Origin: Semisulcospira habei
Lineage: Eukaryota > Mollusca > Gastropoda > Semisulcospiridae
Assembly: GCA_036245525.1 (NCBI GenBank)
Contig: BTPG01000006.1
Location: 70,494,058 to 70,558,057, forward strand
DNA length: 64,000 nt
Direction of reading: 5' to 3'
Below the pieces are notes generated by a model. That model ran no database searches. It was not told where the DNA came from and was given only the letters and a program-made list of their open reading frames with translations. Both the position numbers and the translations under genes were made by a program. Below, one piece after another: positions 20,987 to 31,770 of the stretch (its first letter is position 1; each line of letters starts with the position of its first letter).

Positions 20987-21053
20987 CGATACGAGCCACA
21001 TACGGATACGCGGCAAATTGCCGCGTATCCGTATGCTGCTCGTCTCGAGTTAA
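20987..21053. repeat. PAL-G palindrome
   Basis: CGATACGAGCCACATACGG pairs with CCGTATGCTGCTCGTCTCG; inner ATACGCGGCA/TGCCGCGTAT. Ends GAGTTAA on the right. Confidence 0.88.
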
Positions 21054-21650
21054 AGGTGAGATCGAGCTTTTATTTATCGGTATGCAAAATCGTTACAGTT
21101 GCACGCAGCAATAAAAATGTATGGAGAAAAATAAAAACCTGAATGAACTTCCCAAACCTTCGAAACTCAGGCTTTTTGGTAAATAACGTGAATGATATTG
21201 CTGTTCTAAATTACAATCGGTTCGCTTTTTACTATTTTCCGGACTTCATTAATTTAGCTCAGCCATTCTGCTGTTTCATCAGCATAATGGATAAAGATCT
21301 CAGGCGGATGGAACCACAGAAATACAGGTTGATGACATCCGTGAAAAGTGGACAGAAAATGGCAGCGTAATACAGTAATTAATGACTCGTTGACAGAGAA
21401 ATGATCGTGCAACATTAAACATACAAAAACAGTTTAACAAAATGTCAGTCAATGAATTGAAAAAATATATTGTTAAGTTCATATTGTATTTAGAGAATCG
21501 ACAGATTAATACGCTGTTGAATATTGTTACGAAAAAAAGAACCCACAAAGAAATCAGTAGTACCTTTTTATTGTTATTTTGTGTAAATTATCGATTAAAA
21601 CTCTCTAGGGCCACCTGGCGGAAGAAACAAGAAAATGAAATGACGTGCAA
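21054..21650. other. No recognised feature
   Basis: Short open frames, AT-rich, no domain or repeat family identified. Confidence 0.4.
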
Positions 21651-21717
21651 GCAAGACGCACAGGTTCTCATAAGTCCACGGAGTCTGCGGGGTCTTATGA
21701 GAATCTGTGTCTCTTGC
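21651..21717. repeat. PAL-A core with mirrored CATAAG/CTTATG
   Basis: GCAAGACGCACAGGTTCTC pairs with GAGAATCTGTGTCTCTTGC. CTCATAAG/CTTATGAG replaces CTCATGAG/CTCATGAG in both arms. Confidence 0.9.
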
Positions 21718-21837
21718 ACACGTGACTGGCGCATTCGCTAAAGGAATCCTACATTTTCCGCGTGTCTGCCAAATACTGAAATAGCGACGACAGCCTCAGG
21801 GTAGTGGGAGACGCGCCGAGATTAGTAGGTACATCGT

Positions 21838-21907
21838 CACACTGGTTGTCTCCCTCGATTGGCTACCGCTGTACAGCGGTTGCGAATTCAGGGAGACAAC
21901 CAGTGTG
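21838..21907. repeat. PAL-E palindrome
   Basis: CACACTGGTTGTCTCCCTCG pairs with a near-complementary AGGGAGACAACCAGTGTG. Confidence 0.93.
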
Positions 21908-22042
21908 GTATATCTAGAGTCCCTTCCACCAGTCGCAATGGGCTGCCATGCAGTCAGTCGGAATATCGGAATAACGTGGCTAATACAAGACAGGCTACAT
22001 TAACCACAACAAAACTTGACGTGCGAACGACAGGATGCGGCT

Positions 22043-22132
22043 GGACCATGATAGTTCAAGGGTGGTGTCAGAATAACTTAGCGCCTGTAGGGTGCCAAGC
22101 TATCTGACACCACCCTTGAACTATCATGGTCG
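22043..22132. repeat. PAL-B palindrome
   Basis: GGACCATGATAGTTCAAGGG pairs with CCCTTGAACTATCATGGTC; inner GGTGTCAG/CTGACACC is a mirrored variant of GGTGCCAG/CTGGCACC. Confidence 0.93.
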
Positions 22133-23305
22133 ATCTGTCTCCAGAACTGCGATGTAGACCTCAGAGGATGTCTCCAAAATTTGATCATTTCGTCCTCGGG
22201 GACTACTCACTTATTTTCCAACACAGACCCCTCGAATGGGTCTGCCCACCAGAAATTCACGTGATCATGCTGCATCATACCTCCCGCTCAACGACTGGTC
22301 AGAATGTTAGAGGCTTTCCCTTGTTATTTTCGAGTTCTCCTCAGCAGTTAAAGGAATTCCGTCGGGTCAAATTTTACCTCATTACACACTATTTAATTTT
22401 GCACTTGGTGTACTTTATTGTTATTATGTTTTAGAGTGGAAATTTTAGATCAGAATTGTTTGTGTTTTACACGCTCGGCAGTCACCCTTTTTTTTCCTGG
22501 ATTCTAACTTTATTCATATCATCTAATATTTTGCGACGTTTATGTGGGATGATCATGCAGACACGAATATTAATTCAAAGAGGGATTGTTCGTGACGTCA
22601 TTCTAACGTTGCCAATCGTGAAATACGACCGAGACTACAGTCAGAGATGCACTTTGTCCCTAGGCAAGGGAGGCAATAGAAACAGGAACTATCGACGCGA
22701 CGGTCCGTCTTTTTCGTAATTATACTAATGGCGTGAGTGGGTGAACTGACTACACAAATCGATAAAATTGATGAATATACTGTGTCTGACAATAGAAGCG
22801 TTTTTGCGCCAATTTTTTTTTTCCGCATTTGTCTGCCGGCTGGGTCGGTGGTTTCTAGTCTCGTACACTCACCCTAGACACGAGACGAGATTAGTCATTG
22901 CGACCGTGCAAGACTTAAAACGCTATGATTTCTATAAGATTATAACGATTCTCGCTTGTTGTCTTTTTGTTTCGATTCGATGAACACAGTTGTTTAGCTG
23001 CACCATTCCCTGAACCTTTATTTTGTAATTAATTGAGATACCTGTGGGCATTTCGGCAAGATTAATTGTTTGAAATATTTTAGAATTGGCATCATTCAGG
23101 GTTCAGTTTGTAGGCTAATATTTGTTTCTTGATGTTAATAGGACATGAAACGGGCCAGAATTTATAGATTTTGGTCCTTTTTATGCCAGTAGAAGATCTA
23201 AGTAAAAAGGTATATAAATTTAATTTATTTTATTGATAAAAACCAACAGGTTTTGATCCTTTTCGTGTTAAAAGCTAAGTAAAGTAGCACAATGTATATG
23301 AGGCT
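22133..23305. other. Mostly unrecognised, one PAL-D fragment
   Basis: TTTTACACGCTCGGCAGTCA at about 22464-22483 is a PAL-D right end. I see nothing else I can name. Confidence 0.45.
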
Positions 23306-23478
23306 TTAACCCGTTCAGTACATGTGACGGAAACTGTGTTTTTGCAGTCTTCGTCAGTTCAACATCAACCTAGATGTCCTAGGAACACATATTCGAAGTG
23401 GTGTCAGCATGAGGTATAGGTCCTCATGAGCTCCCGCAGATAGATGTGTTGAAATGTTCTCGGCACCGAACAGGTTAA
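23306..23478. mobile_element. PAL-A element with deleted core
   Basis: TTAACCCGTTCAGTACATG on the left and CGGCACCGAACAGGTTAA on the right. The left core arm (GAGGTATAGGTCCTCATGAG) is present; the right core arm is gone, so the hairpin is lost. Its flanking type matches the copy at 61852-62820. Confidence 0.8.
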
Positions 23479-23646
23479 TTCTGCTCCCGACAAGCATGTT
23501 AACGTGACGCATAGTCCGCACCCAGTTTCTGAGCAAAGAAAGATATGTCCTGAGAAGAAATACAACTGCTATTCAAACTACTAAGTACACTGTACGTAAC
23601 AAATATGTTCCTGAATTTTGATGATAATGCCGAAACTTTTCCACAT

Positions 23647-23866
23647 GTAACCCTTTCCTTGTCACTGTACATACATTGTTGTTGCTGAAATCTATGTTTA
23701 TTCAACGTCTAAAAGCCAAAACCGTCCAAAAAGTACGGATACAAATTAGTCTCAGCAAGAGGCATAGATCCTCATGAGCCCCCGCAGTCGCGGGGGCTCA
23801 TGAGGATCTAGGTCTCTTGCAGTTGGATCGTGTCCACGTCAGTTTTCTCGGCAGTGAATGGGTTAA
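23647..23866. mobile_element. Full-length PAL-A element
   Basis: GTAACCCTTTCCTTGTCACT on the left; CGGCAGTGAATGGGTTAA on the right. Core at 23755-23820, nearly perfect. Confidence 0.92.
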
Positions 23867-24354
23867 AGGTTCTCTTCTTGTTTAATAAATGGAGTTCGTG
23901 AAGATTACAACCATCGAACTTATGAAGACATCTGTCTTACACGTAGGAACTGTCAAGTTGTCATTACGAGTGTTCCTGAAGATTGCAAGGGAATTATTTA
24001 CACTTAAAAAGGCAACTGTCCTACATTTTGAGCATCGTCAAGCTGCCGGAAATGGGCTGACTGTGACATATAATAATCTCACGATTTCAAATTTCAAACG
24101 TTTATTTAGAACTCGTGACTCTCTGGGTGTATAATGTGTCTGGTAAATAGCGGAGATGGGCTCACAATGACAAATATAAAAAGATAAACAAGATATTGTG
24201 GGATGAAAGAACAAAGAAAACATCAAGAAAATGCTTCACGTTTTGGATCTGTTACAGTCAATTAGTCTCCAGCTTGTTGCTCTTCTGGCAAATGAAAAAT
24301 AAGTAGTCAGTTGTTTTCTTGTCTCTACGTCCATTCTGAGAAGAAGAATAAAAC
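23867..24354. other. No recognised feature
   Basis: An 81-codon plus-strand frame (23889-24134) has no domain I recognise. Confidence 0.4.
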
Positions 24355-24545
24355 CCGTGTAAAATGCAAGGAGAATCCAAACACAAAATACAAAGAAACA
24401 CGTTTAGAAAGGACACTTGCAACTTTTTCGCAATCCGAAAATGTCATAAATGTGTTGTAAGTGGCCTTCCTAAGCGTGTTTTTGTTTTTTCTTTCTTGAG
24501 CTTGTCTGTGTATTTTACACGCTCGACAGTCTTCTGTCTGGTCTG
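24355..24545. mobile_element. PAL-D foldback MITE
   Basis: GTGTAAAATGCAAGGAG, AGAAACACGTTTAGAAAGG on the left and CCTAAGCGTGTTTTTG, TTTTACACGCTCGACAGTC on the right form long imperfect inverted arms. Confidence 0.8.
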
Positions 24546-24779
24546 GATTTCGTCGCCAGCTTGTACTAGAAAGGAAAGCACTGCGGGCTCATCAAATCAG
24601 AAGCTATTGCCGACTCACTAGTGCCGATCCGCGAATGAACTTATACCTACCAATTCGTTTAATGTACTGGCGAGTTTTCCACAGTATCGACTCAATCAGT
24701 AAGTATTTACATTAGTCTCACCGCTCTGTTCTGGGGTCTCGTTCTAGAAGCCACAAAACTACAGCTATTGACTATACTA

Positions 24780-25300
24780 AAATGTTTAATCTACAAGTGG
24801 CATAGATTTTCATGAGCCCATGCGTCACAGGGGCTCATGAGAATCTATGCCTCTTGTGTTTAAATAGGGTAAACGTTTACATTTACAGAGATCTATGCTT
24901 CGCTCCAAAGGTACCATTCTAAAAACTGATAGTACTCAATCAAAGCTGTTGGCTGTCTGCAAAACTTGATCTCTGTAAAAGGCATAGATTCTCATGAGCC
25001 TCTGCAGCTGCAGAGGCTCATGGGCATCTACACCTTTTGTAACTACGGTTTGTTTCCACAAATTACACGTTTGCATTCACAGAGACCTTAAAAATTACTC
25101 CGCTCTAAGGGACCAATTTTGAAGACCCATAGTACTGAATCAAAGCTGTTGGCTCTATGGTAATGTTTACCCCTGCGAAAGGCACTCTGGCGCTGCTGCA
25201 GCCGCAGGGGCTCATGATAATTTATACCTATTTCTTGCACAGCTGGTTTTCATTTACTCACGTTTACAGAGACTTTCTGTTCCCGAGGTACCAGTTTAGT
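24780..25300. repeat. Three tandem units each carrying a PAL-A hairpin
   Basis: Three diverged units of roughly 185 bp each hold a PAL-A-type core (24793-24856, 24976-25040, about 25176-25238), then a TTTACAGAGA-type segment, a GGTACCA-like box and, in the first two, AATCAAAGCTGTTGGCT. The first core is intact, the second uses TCTGCAGCTGCAGA, and the third has lost its left arm. Confidence 0.85.
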
Positions 25301-26072
25301 TATTTACTTACATTGTCCTGCCACAGAAGGACTGAGTAACTGGATGCTGGTCCTGGACTGCGGGAGAGAAATGCATTTTCACGAGGGCTTTCAATGCACA
25401 GAAGTTTCTTCTATTCACTGTAGTGTGACTAGAAGAAACAAATACTGTGCATTGACAAACACATCTCTCTACCGCAGCTTGTGGTCCTGAGTTGTAAGTA
25501 CTGCTATAGTCCAAGAAAGCCCGCAAATAACACTGAGATTTCCTCAGTAAGATTGGCAACTCTCGGTCAGACTTTAATTTGCGGACGCAAAGGTCAGGCG
25601 ATCGATAAGCCCTGTAGGAGAGTGAAGTGCCTGAGGTGACCAGTCCTGCCTGAAGAATGGATCGCTGTGATTTTATGGGCGCCATTTCGTCTTAGGCAAG
25701 TAAGAAAAGAAAAAAAAAAAAACAATAACACAAAAAACGCTTCTGGTATTGTGCGTTGGCATTGCTCAGGAACCACTTTTTTCTGCGAAAATATTTTAAA
25801 AAGTGACTTAAAAAAATGTTTGTGAAAAGGTAATCTTCTCAGTAGCACCCGGCTAATTGTACAAAGAAATAAACAGACATCTTGAACAAGTGTATCAACA
25901 CTTCCTCTCTAAACAATTATTGAGCGAAATCGTGCTTCACTTACATTGCACTGACGTATATGCTGTTTCATTCTTTTTCATACTCCTGATTTTATGCATG
26001 GCACAGGAGGTTCAAGTTCACATTTAAATCACTGATTTCAGATACGCTACTCCCACTAGAGATTGATAGCCT
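25301..26072. other. Unassigned, includes a 125-codon minus-strand frame
   Basis: The minus-strand frame at 25308-25685 is the longest non-repetitive, non-retroelement frame in the window. It starts MAPIKSQRSI and has several Cys residues late in its length, but shows no domain I recognise. It could be an exon, a pseudogene or chance. Confidence 0.25.
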
Positions 26073-26284
26073 TTAACTCATTCAGTCCCGACGCACCACA
26101 GCAAGATATGGCTCGACCATGATAGTTCAAGGGTGGTGCCAGAACAGCTTGGCGCTATAGGCGCCAAGCTATTCTGGCACCACCCTTGAACTATCATGGT
26201 CGATCTGTCTCCTAAATTGTAATGCAGTCCTCGGAAGACAACTCCAAAATATGGGCATTTCGTACCTGGGCTACAATGAGTTCA
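26073..26284. mobile_element. Full-length PAL-B element
   Basis: Starts TTAACTCATTCAGTCCCGAC and ends CTACAATGAGTTCA. Core palindrome at 26113-26203. The layout matches the copy at 63498-63709, including CTGTCTCCTAAATTGTAATG after the core. Confidence 0.93.
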
Positions 26285-26465
26285 TCGCATCATTTTCAGT
26301 ATCACCTTTTTTGGCATCTGCCTCCGCTAACGGTTGTGGATGCTTTTAAACTGATTAATTTTGAGACCAAAAAAACAAACAAAAAAAACGTGATCATCTA
26401 TGGTGGGTGGTTCTTGAGTATCCACGCCTCTTGCCTGTGGCTGGAATCACCTGCGGGAGATAACC

Positions 26466-26524
26466 CCACTCTGGTTGTCTCCTTCGTTTCGCTACCGATG
26501 AATCGAGGGAGGCAACCAGTATGG
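26466..26524. repeat. PAL-E palindrome, centre deleted
   Basis: CCACTCTGGTTGTCTCCTTC pairs with GAGGGAGGCAACCAGTATGG; the second GCTACCGCT arm is missing. Confidence 0.85.
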
Positions 26525-26636
26525 AGATACCCTTTAATCCATGCACCGTCAGCGGAATAGAACGTCGATGAAACGATGCAAAATACAATACTACATAACC
26601 CAGTCTGCCCGATGAAAGTGGACATAAATAGGGTCA

Positions 26637-26702
26637 GCAAGATGCAAAGAACCTCATGAGCCCCCGCATATGCGGGGGCTCATGAGGTTCTTTGCCTCTT
26701 GC
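26637..26702. repeat. PAL-A core, CAAAGAACC subtype
   Basis: CAAAGAACC/GGTTCTTTG replaces CATAGATCC/GGATCTATG, two changes mirrored exactly. The same subtype recurs at 41527-41575 and 46712-46769, so it is an amplified sublineage. Confidence 0.95.
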
Positions 26703-27030
26703 AGTTGGGTGGACCTCGAATTTTCCTCGCGTTTAACCGAGAAAACAGCAAAATCTTAGCACACTCACGTTTCATCAACATACAAGAATCGCTGGCCCAC
26801 AAATTCACTTCTTCACTGTCGCTTCTGCTCTATCTAGGAAAGGCAAAATACAGCAAGCCCATTTTTTTGTGAAAATGAGAAATTGTCATTGTAAAACAAC
26901 GATCATGTTGCTTTCCCCAAAAATGAACTTTGCTGTCGTTTTGCTTTCCTAGGACAGACATGCTGAAATCCTGACGTTCTCGTCAGTCTGAAGAGCGAAA
27001 CGATACAAATAAGACAGAGAAGTACCCGCA

Positions 27031-27093
27031 GAGACATCAATTCTCATAAGCCTCTGCGGCTGCAGGAGTTCGTGAGAGTCTGTACCTCTTATA
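27031..27093. repeat. PAL-A core, diverged
   Basis: GCAGAGACATCAATTCTCAT pairs imperfectly with GTGAGAGTCTGTACCTCTT. Confidence 0.75.
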
Positions 27094-27356
27094 GATGGAG
27101 TGATTTGGTCGTGGATACTCCGTTAGACCTTTCCAGTCGGTTGGAAACTTGCGGAGGGTTATGTCAACATGGGAAAACAAGTTACATATACTTTTCAAAT
27201 GGTGTGTGCTGTAGAGGCGGAAGCCTTGCATTTCCAGAACTTTCAAGTTAATGTTTTTTCTTTCTTTGTTGGGTATTACTTTGCATTTTACCTGCCACTT
27301 GTTTTATAGTTTAAAAAAATGTTGTTATAATGGGTATAAAACGCGTCTGACGTTCA

Positions 27357-27480
27357 GACATTTCACTTGTGTGTGCATGAATACGAAACTAATTAGTTTT
27401 GTATTCGTACATACTGACACAAGTCAAGTAATTAGTTTCGAATTTATACATACTGACTAGCACGAAGTCAAGTGAAATGA
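27357..27480. repeat. Complex foldback
   Basis: CATTTCACTTG and CAAGTGAAATG are the outer arms; ATACGAAACTAATTAG and AATTAGTTTCGAATTTAT pair inside, with a third partial copy (TTAGTTTTGTATTCGTACAT) between. Confidence 0.75.
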
Positions 27481-27581
27481 CTATTTGTTCATAGTGTCTT
27501 ATATCCGGAATCTGGATAAAAGTCGGGTTTGAAAAAAGGTTCATACGTAAACATTCAGTGATGCAAATAAGTCGAGTTCGT

Positions 27582-27604
27582 AAAAAAAAAAAAAAAAAAA
27601 AAAA
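27582..27604. repeat. Poly-A tract
   Basis: A run of about 22 A. Confidence 0.9.
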
Positions 27605-27651
27605 CGAAACAAATACTGGAGCAGGGAAATTTCAATTGCTTTATGCAGCTC

Positions 27652-27759
27652 CCCAGTAGTAAAATGTATTCGGGCCCACGAGAGCCGCAGTGGGCCCGCG
27701 CACAGCCGTGCGCGGGCCCACTGCGGCCATCGTGGGTCCGAAGACCTTTCTTTACTGGG
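27652..27759. repeat. PAL-C palindrome with outer arms
   Basis: CCCAGTAGTAAAATG and CTTTCTTTACTGGG are outer arms; CGCAGTGGGCCCGCGCAC and GTGCGCGGGCCCACTGCG pair perfectly. Confidence 0.95.
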
Positions 27760-27792
27760 TTGAGAATATCAGATTCCTGATAAAGTCCGCTA

Positions 27793-27971
27793 CAGTAAGC
27801 ATCGTTCATAACACGGTCGGATGTTACAACTATGTGGATATAACAACACTTTTTTAGAAACTCCTGTTACACCCTTTCAATTTAAATCATTTCGTTTATC
27901 ACGTACTTCGAATCTAACGACAAGGAAATTTAGGTCCCTTGCCGTTCTGGTATTATATGTGAAATTTACTG
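27793..27971. mobile_element. pogo/Tc1-mariner-like MITE with TA duplication
   Basis: TA-CAGTAAGC on the left, GAAATTTACTG-TA on the right. TA flanks both ends (27791-27792, 27972-27973) as in Tc1/mariner insertions. The interior has GGATATAACAAC and GGTCGGATGTTAC. About 179 bp, no coding region. Confidence 0.75.
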
Positions 27972-28069
27972 TATAAACTATAACAACACTACTGCCAGCC
28001 ATACAGCCATCCAGTCAACCAATCAACCAACCAACAAAACGAAAAATCGAATAGCCAACCCATCCAACC

Positions 28070-28190
28070 AGCCAGCCAACCAACCAACCAACCAACCAAC
28101 CAACCAACCAACCAACCAACCAACCAACCAACCAACCAACCAACCAACCAACCAACAAACAAACAAACAAACCAACAAACAAACAAAAAT
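28070..28190. repeat. (AACC)n then (AAAC)n microsatellite
   Basis: Nearly pure AACC units shift to AAAC units after about 28155. The Leu-Val-Gly-Trp repeat peptides on the minus strand are artefacts. Confidence 0.96.
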
Positions 28191-28368
28191 TATAAGAAAA
28201 AATACTGAAACAATGAAGAGCTTGGAACTTTCAAGCTGTTCTTTATTTCTATTTTTTTTTTTTCTTGTAATGCCAGCATCTTCCCTTGGAAGGAAAGGAT
28301 CCAGTGCCTGCCACATTCACCTCCATAAACCCGGTAAGCAGCTCATGAATACCAAAACGTGATGGTCT

Positions 28369-28440
28369 CCACACTGGCTGTCTCCCTCGATTCGCTACCG
28401 CTGACCAGCGGTAACGGATCAAAGAAGACAACCAATGTGG
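28369..28440. repeat. PAL-E palindrome
   Basis: CCACACTGGCTGTCTCCCTC with a mutated right arm (CGGATCAAAGAAGACAACC). Confidence 0.85.
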
Positions 28441-28595
28441 ATGACCCCATGCGGCCCTCTCGCCAATTTACCTTGGACAATAAACTCGGCATTACTCATT
28501 AACCAAACGACCCTTGAAGACATTCTCTGGGAAGCTTATGCACAGGATCATGATTCGGCTCATTAGGTTCAAGCATGCTGCGTACACCACCATCT

Positions 28596-28660
28596 GAAAA
28601 AGGCATGGATCCTTATGAGCCCCTGCATCCGCAGTGACTCAAGAGAATTCATGCCTTTTA
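28596..28660. repeat. PAL-A core, diverged
   Basis: AAAAAGGCATGGATCCTTAT pairs imperfectly with AAGAGAATTCATGCCTTTT. Confidence 0.78.
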
Positions 28661-29247
28661 CTTTGCACAGTAACAGTAATTTGATTCATTTATTTAGCGT
28701 ACATGTATGCATGTTTTATGGAAGGAAGCATCATGCTTGAACTCGTAGATTTCAGCGTGCTGATCAAAACCCCTAATCTTCTGCAAAAGCCTTTGATTAT
28801 CATATCACAGGGGCTAAATAGTATCCATGTAAAGGACTGGCCTTGTTTATACACATGTCTGCTGGGTTTTTAACAAACAGGATGTCCCTGAAGAACCAGG
28901 CTTCATATCACGTATTTGCTTCATATCTTGTATTCCATATCCGGTGGCAATGCTCATTTCCGGTCACCCGTCTAACAACCGCAAAGAGTACAACTCCTCA
29001 GATAAAAGGACAACCGCCTAGGCCTATCTGTGAGAACCCGCGATATTTACTTCCATCTCTCCTTCCTTGGGAGGAGAAGGACCGGATCTTTCATTCAACG
29101 CATTGCTTCCTACTGGACCTCCATGCCATATTGATGAAGTAGAGGATTAATGAGCCACGATACATCCGGAATACTGACCAGCAGAGGTCAACGCACTAAC
29201 AATATGTAACAAGTATGGTCGCCATTGCTAACTAAACCCCTCCATCT
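28661..29247. other. No recognised feature
   Basis: A 99-codon plus-strand frame (28843-29142) has no domain I recognise. Confidence 0.35.
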
Positions 29248-29317
29248 GCGAGAGACATCGATTGCCATGAGCCCCTGCTGCTACAGCGGCAGGGGCTCAT
29301 GAGAATCTTTGTCTCTC
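29248..29317. repeat. PAL-A core, diverged
   Basis: GCGAGAGACATCGATTGCCA on the left, GAGAATCTTTGTCTCTC on the right; the centre GAGCCCCTGCTG/GGCAGGGGCTC pairs well. Confidence 0.85.
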
Positions 29318-29373
29318 CTTGATCAGCTGAGAGAGGCTGCAATTGTCCTTCAGTTCAGTAGAATGTACTTTTA

Positions 29374-29560
29374 TGATGATAAAAAAACACCCATGACCAT
29401 TGTGGTAGACCGTCGGCTTAAACCCTTAGCTACCAGTTGACGCACACTGTATTCTGAAATCTATTATGATGGAGAAAAAAGCAAACATCCATAACCATTG
29501 CGGTAGACCGTCAGCTTATAGACCCTTTGTTACCAGGGGACGCAGAATGTGTGTCGGAAA
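29374..29560. repeat. Tandem duplication of a PAL-A outer arm
   Basis: ACCATTGTGGTAGACCGTCG (29396-29415) recurs as ACCATTGCGGTAGACCGTCA. Both are followed by a CCCTT-G-TACCAG-GACGCA segment and GAAATCT. Period about 90 bp. Confidence 0.8.
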
Positions 29561-29624
29561 TCTTTGTTAACTCCGCGCCAAAGATCCCCAGCCGACCAGG
29601 CAACACGGATACCGAGTGGCGTCG

Positions 29625-29732
29625 GCAAGAGGCATAGATCCTCATGAGCCCCCGCTAATGCGGGGGCTCATGAGGATCTATGTCTCTTGCAGTTGGATTG
29701 TGCTGAGCTTTCCGCGGCAGTGACGGGGTTAA
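29625..29732. mobile_element. PAL-A core and right arm
   Basis: Core 29625-29690, nearly perfect with CTAATG at the loop. Right arm ends GCGGCAGTGACGGGGTTAA. Confidence 0.92.
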
Positions 29733-29739
29733 AGCGACC

Positions 29740-30250
29740 TGCTCCATGCAGTAGAGGGTTAACAGTTAGCAATATCTCCTTTGTAAATGTTCTTAGTATG
29801 TCTTACATTAACTCATTCAGCCCGGTGCACGTATTTCCCAAATTTTGGAGGCACCATCTAACGACTATGCACCTGTTGCAGGAGATGGATCGACCATGAT
29901 AATTCGAGGGTAGTGCCAGATTAGCTTGAGCTAATTTGGCACTACCCTTAAACTATCATGGTCGACCCATCTCCTACTGTAGTGCCTCAGGGCTGAATGA
30001 AACTGGCTTTTAATTTAATTGTGAAATTTGAATGTAGCAACATGAAGGACTTTTCTTGTCTTCTTCTCCTTCTTACGCAGAAGAGTTCCTAAAGTTACGC
30101 TCTAAAGGCAGTTGTAAACCTCTGGTACGTGTGCTACTCACATGGTTTGTGAAAAGAAGGGTAGGAAAGTCTTAGCTGAGACAAGACAACTCAGATAACA
30201 TGTTGCGTATGAAAATTTTAGCAATCACACCCCGCCCGGGAACAGATTGA
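29740..30250 (+). repeat. Dispersed repeat P, copy 2, interrupted
   Basis: The left part up to TCTTAGTATGTCTTACA and the right part from about 30006 (TTTAATTGTGAAATTTGAA onward) align with 16325-16674. They are separated by a PAL-B element. Confidence 0.75.
29808..30003. mobile_element. PAL-B element inserted in repeat P
   Basis: Starts TTAACTCATTCAGCCCGG, ends GGGCTGAATGA; core palindrome at 29889-29966 with a shortened GGCGCC-less centre. The uninterrupted copy at 16.4 kb lacks it. Confidence 0.88.
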
Positions 30251-30814
30251 TTTAACTAGCCTTTCCAGCCAATGTTGCCATTGTATGTATTTAGCTGTGA
30301 TAAGCGTGGGAGTGACCATGCTATTCTGAGCTTCCGCTGAGAAAGTTTCTTCATAACCTGGATATTGGATAAAGTTATCTTCTTGTCTTTGGCCTCTTCA
30401 CAAACCTGTATAAAGCAGGCTATATAATGGAGCGGAAGCCAGCTGATCCGCCCCCTCCTCCGCACCGTAAGTGTGTGTCGGTCGGTCTGTGAGTTCGGTC
30501 CTTGCGGCTGTAAGCTGTCGGGGTACAAAGTCACCGACAGACCTGGCTTGCACAATATTAATGCTTCTTGCTAGCCGAAAGAGTATCGCGTGATCTTTTG
30601 CTACTTAACAAGCTTTTTCGTGGCTTTGTCACAAAGTCATCCATCCCCTTCTTCTCTGAAAAACAATCGTAAATTCGACCGAGGTGAGGCTGGGTATAGA
30701 TTCTAATTAGCCACGGCTGTTTGCAGCGGCTTATAAGGGTCTAATCTTCTCGCAGACAGAGGCCTTTCGCACAAGCAATTCTGATTCTGAGCTGCAACCA
30801 TAAAAAACAGTCCT
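30251..30814. other. No recognised feature
   Basis: A 99-codon minus-strand frame (30256-30555) shows no known domain. Confidence 0.35.
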
Positions 30815-30920
30815 CAGTTGCATGAGTGAGCTTAGTCCTGCGCAAGCCACTACTGAAGTAAAGCGCTCCGCTACAACCTTGCTTAGGGGCTTGCGTAGGA
30901 CTAAGCTCACTAATGCAACT
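30815..30920. repeat. Long-armed palindrome
   Basis: AGTTGCATGAGTGAGCTTAG and CTAAGCTCACTAATGCAACT, continuing with TCCTGCGCAAGCC/GGCTTGCGTAGGA, around a spacer of about 40 bases. Bases 36700-36770 hold a decayed relative. Confidence 0.9.
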
Positions 30921-30999
30921 AGTCCCAGGTTTTTAGCGGCTTCAGTGGCAGACTACACGCCCAGCTAATCTAAAGAAAGCAGAAGATAACTTGCCACAT

Positions 31000-31064
31000 A
31001 AAGAAGCATAGATCCTGATCAGCTTTCCCATGTTGCGGATATTCCTGATGATATACGCCTCATG
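31000..31064. repeat. Degraded PAL-A core
   Basis: AAGCATAGATCCTGATCAG and CTGATGATATACGCCTCATG. Confidence 0.6.
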
Positions 31065-31076
31065 CGAATCACTGAA

Positions 31077-31148
31077 TTAACTCACTCGAGACGTACCGAA
31101 TACGCAACTTTCCGTGAATCCGTATACGACAAGTCTCGAATGAGTTAA
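31077..31148. mobile_element. PAL-G element, TTAA to TTAA
   Basis: TTAACTCACTCGAGACGTAC on the left, GTCTCGAATGAGTTAA on the right. The centre has diverged, leaving short pairing. Confidence 0.85.
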
Positions 31149-31465
31149 CACGAAAGTCGGAGCTCGTACAAATAAACAAGAAGCCTCTCTGCGGTTGACA
31201 ATCCATGTCTGCTTCGCTAAGTGCACAAGGAAACATAAAACACGGATCGGCAATAGCCAAAGATCCTAACGAACCTCAACAAACTTGCCAGAGCTCACGA
31301 GGATCTATGCAGCTTGCAGGTTGGTGCATCGATGCAAAAGGTCTAACCTACCTCTTACTACACAAGTACACTTAATTTTCCATGGATCCGCGACCTGATC
31401 GAAATAACGACGTCGAGTATTAGTCCTCAGTTTGTCTAATGAACGCGAAAGTATATGCAAGATTC

Positions 31466-31533
31466 AGGAAGAGGCATAGACTCTCATGAACCCCGTCAAC
31501 CTGTCGGGGCTCATGATGATCTACGCCTCTTGT
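31466..31533. repeat. PAL-A core
   Basis: GAAGAGGCATAGACTCTCAT pairs with ATGATGATCTACGCCTCTT. A weak remnant also lies at 31255-31320. Confidence 0.85.
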
Positions 31534-31544
31534 GGAAGGGTACA

Positions 31545-31620
31545 TTAACCTTTAGGGTGTCGGTAGCGATTTTGGTCGAGGGGATTCCTGCAAGAACTTG
31601 CTACCGACACCCAAAGGGTT
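31545..31620. repeat. PAL-F element, right inner arm lost
   Basis: TTAACCTTTAGGGTGTCGG and CCGACACCCAAAGGGTT pair well; the central GGAATCA arm is deleted. Confidence 0.85.
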
Positions 31621-31699
31621 CATTTGTTTGAAAATTCTGAGCTTTAGCATCTTAACTTTACTCCTCTTGCAGAAAGCGGAGAGAGCTACGGACAGGCTA

Positions 31700-31770
31700 G
31701 AGCATCACTGATCATCATATACGCCTGTAGCCTGAAGTGGCCCATTATGATCTATACCTCTTGCAGATGA
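31700..31770. repeat. Degraded PAL-A core
   Basis: Only ATGATCTATACCTCTTGCAG is clear. Confidence 0.5.

Noticed and set aside
25308..25685. A protein-coding exon for the 125-codon minus-strand frame
   Set aside because: No recognisable domain or clear splice signals; kept only as an unassigned note.
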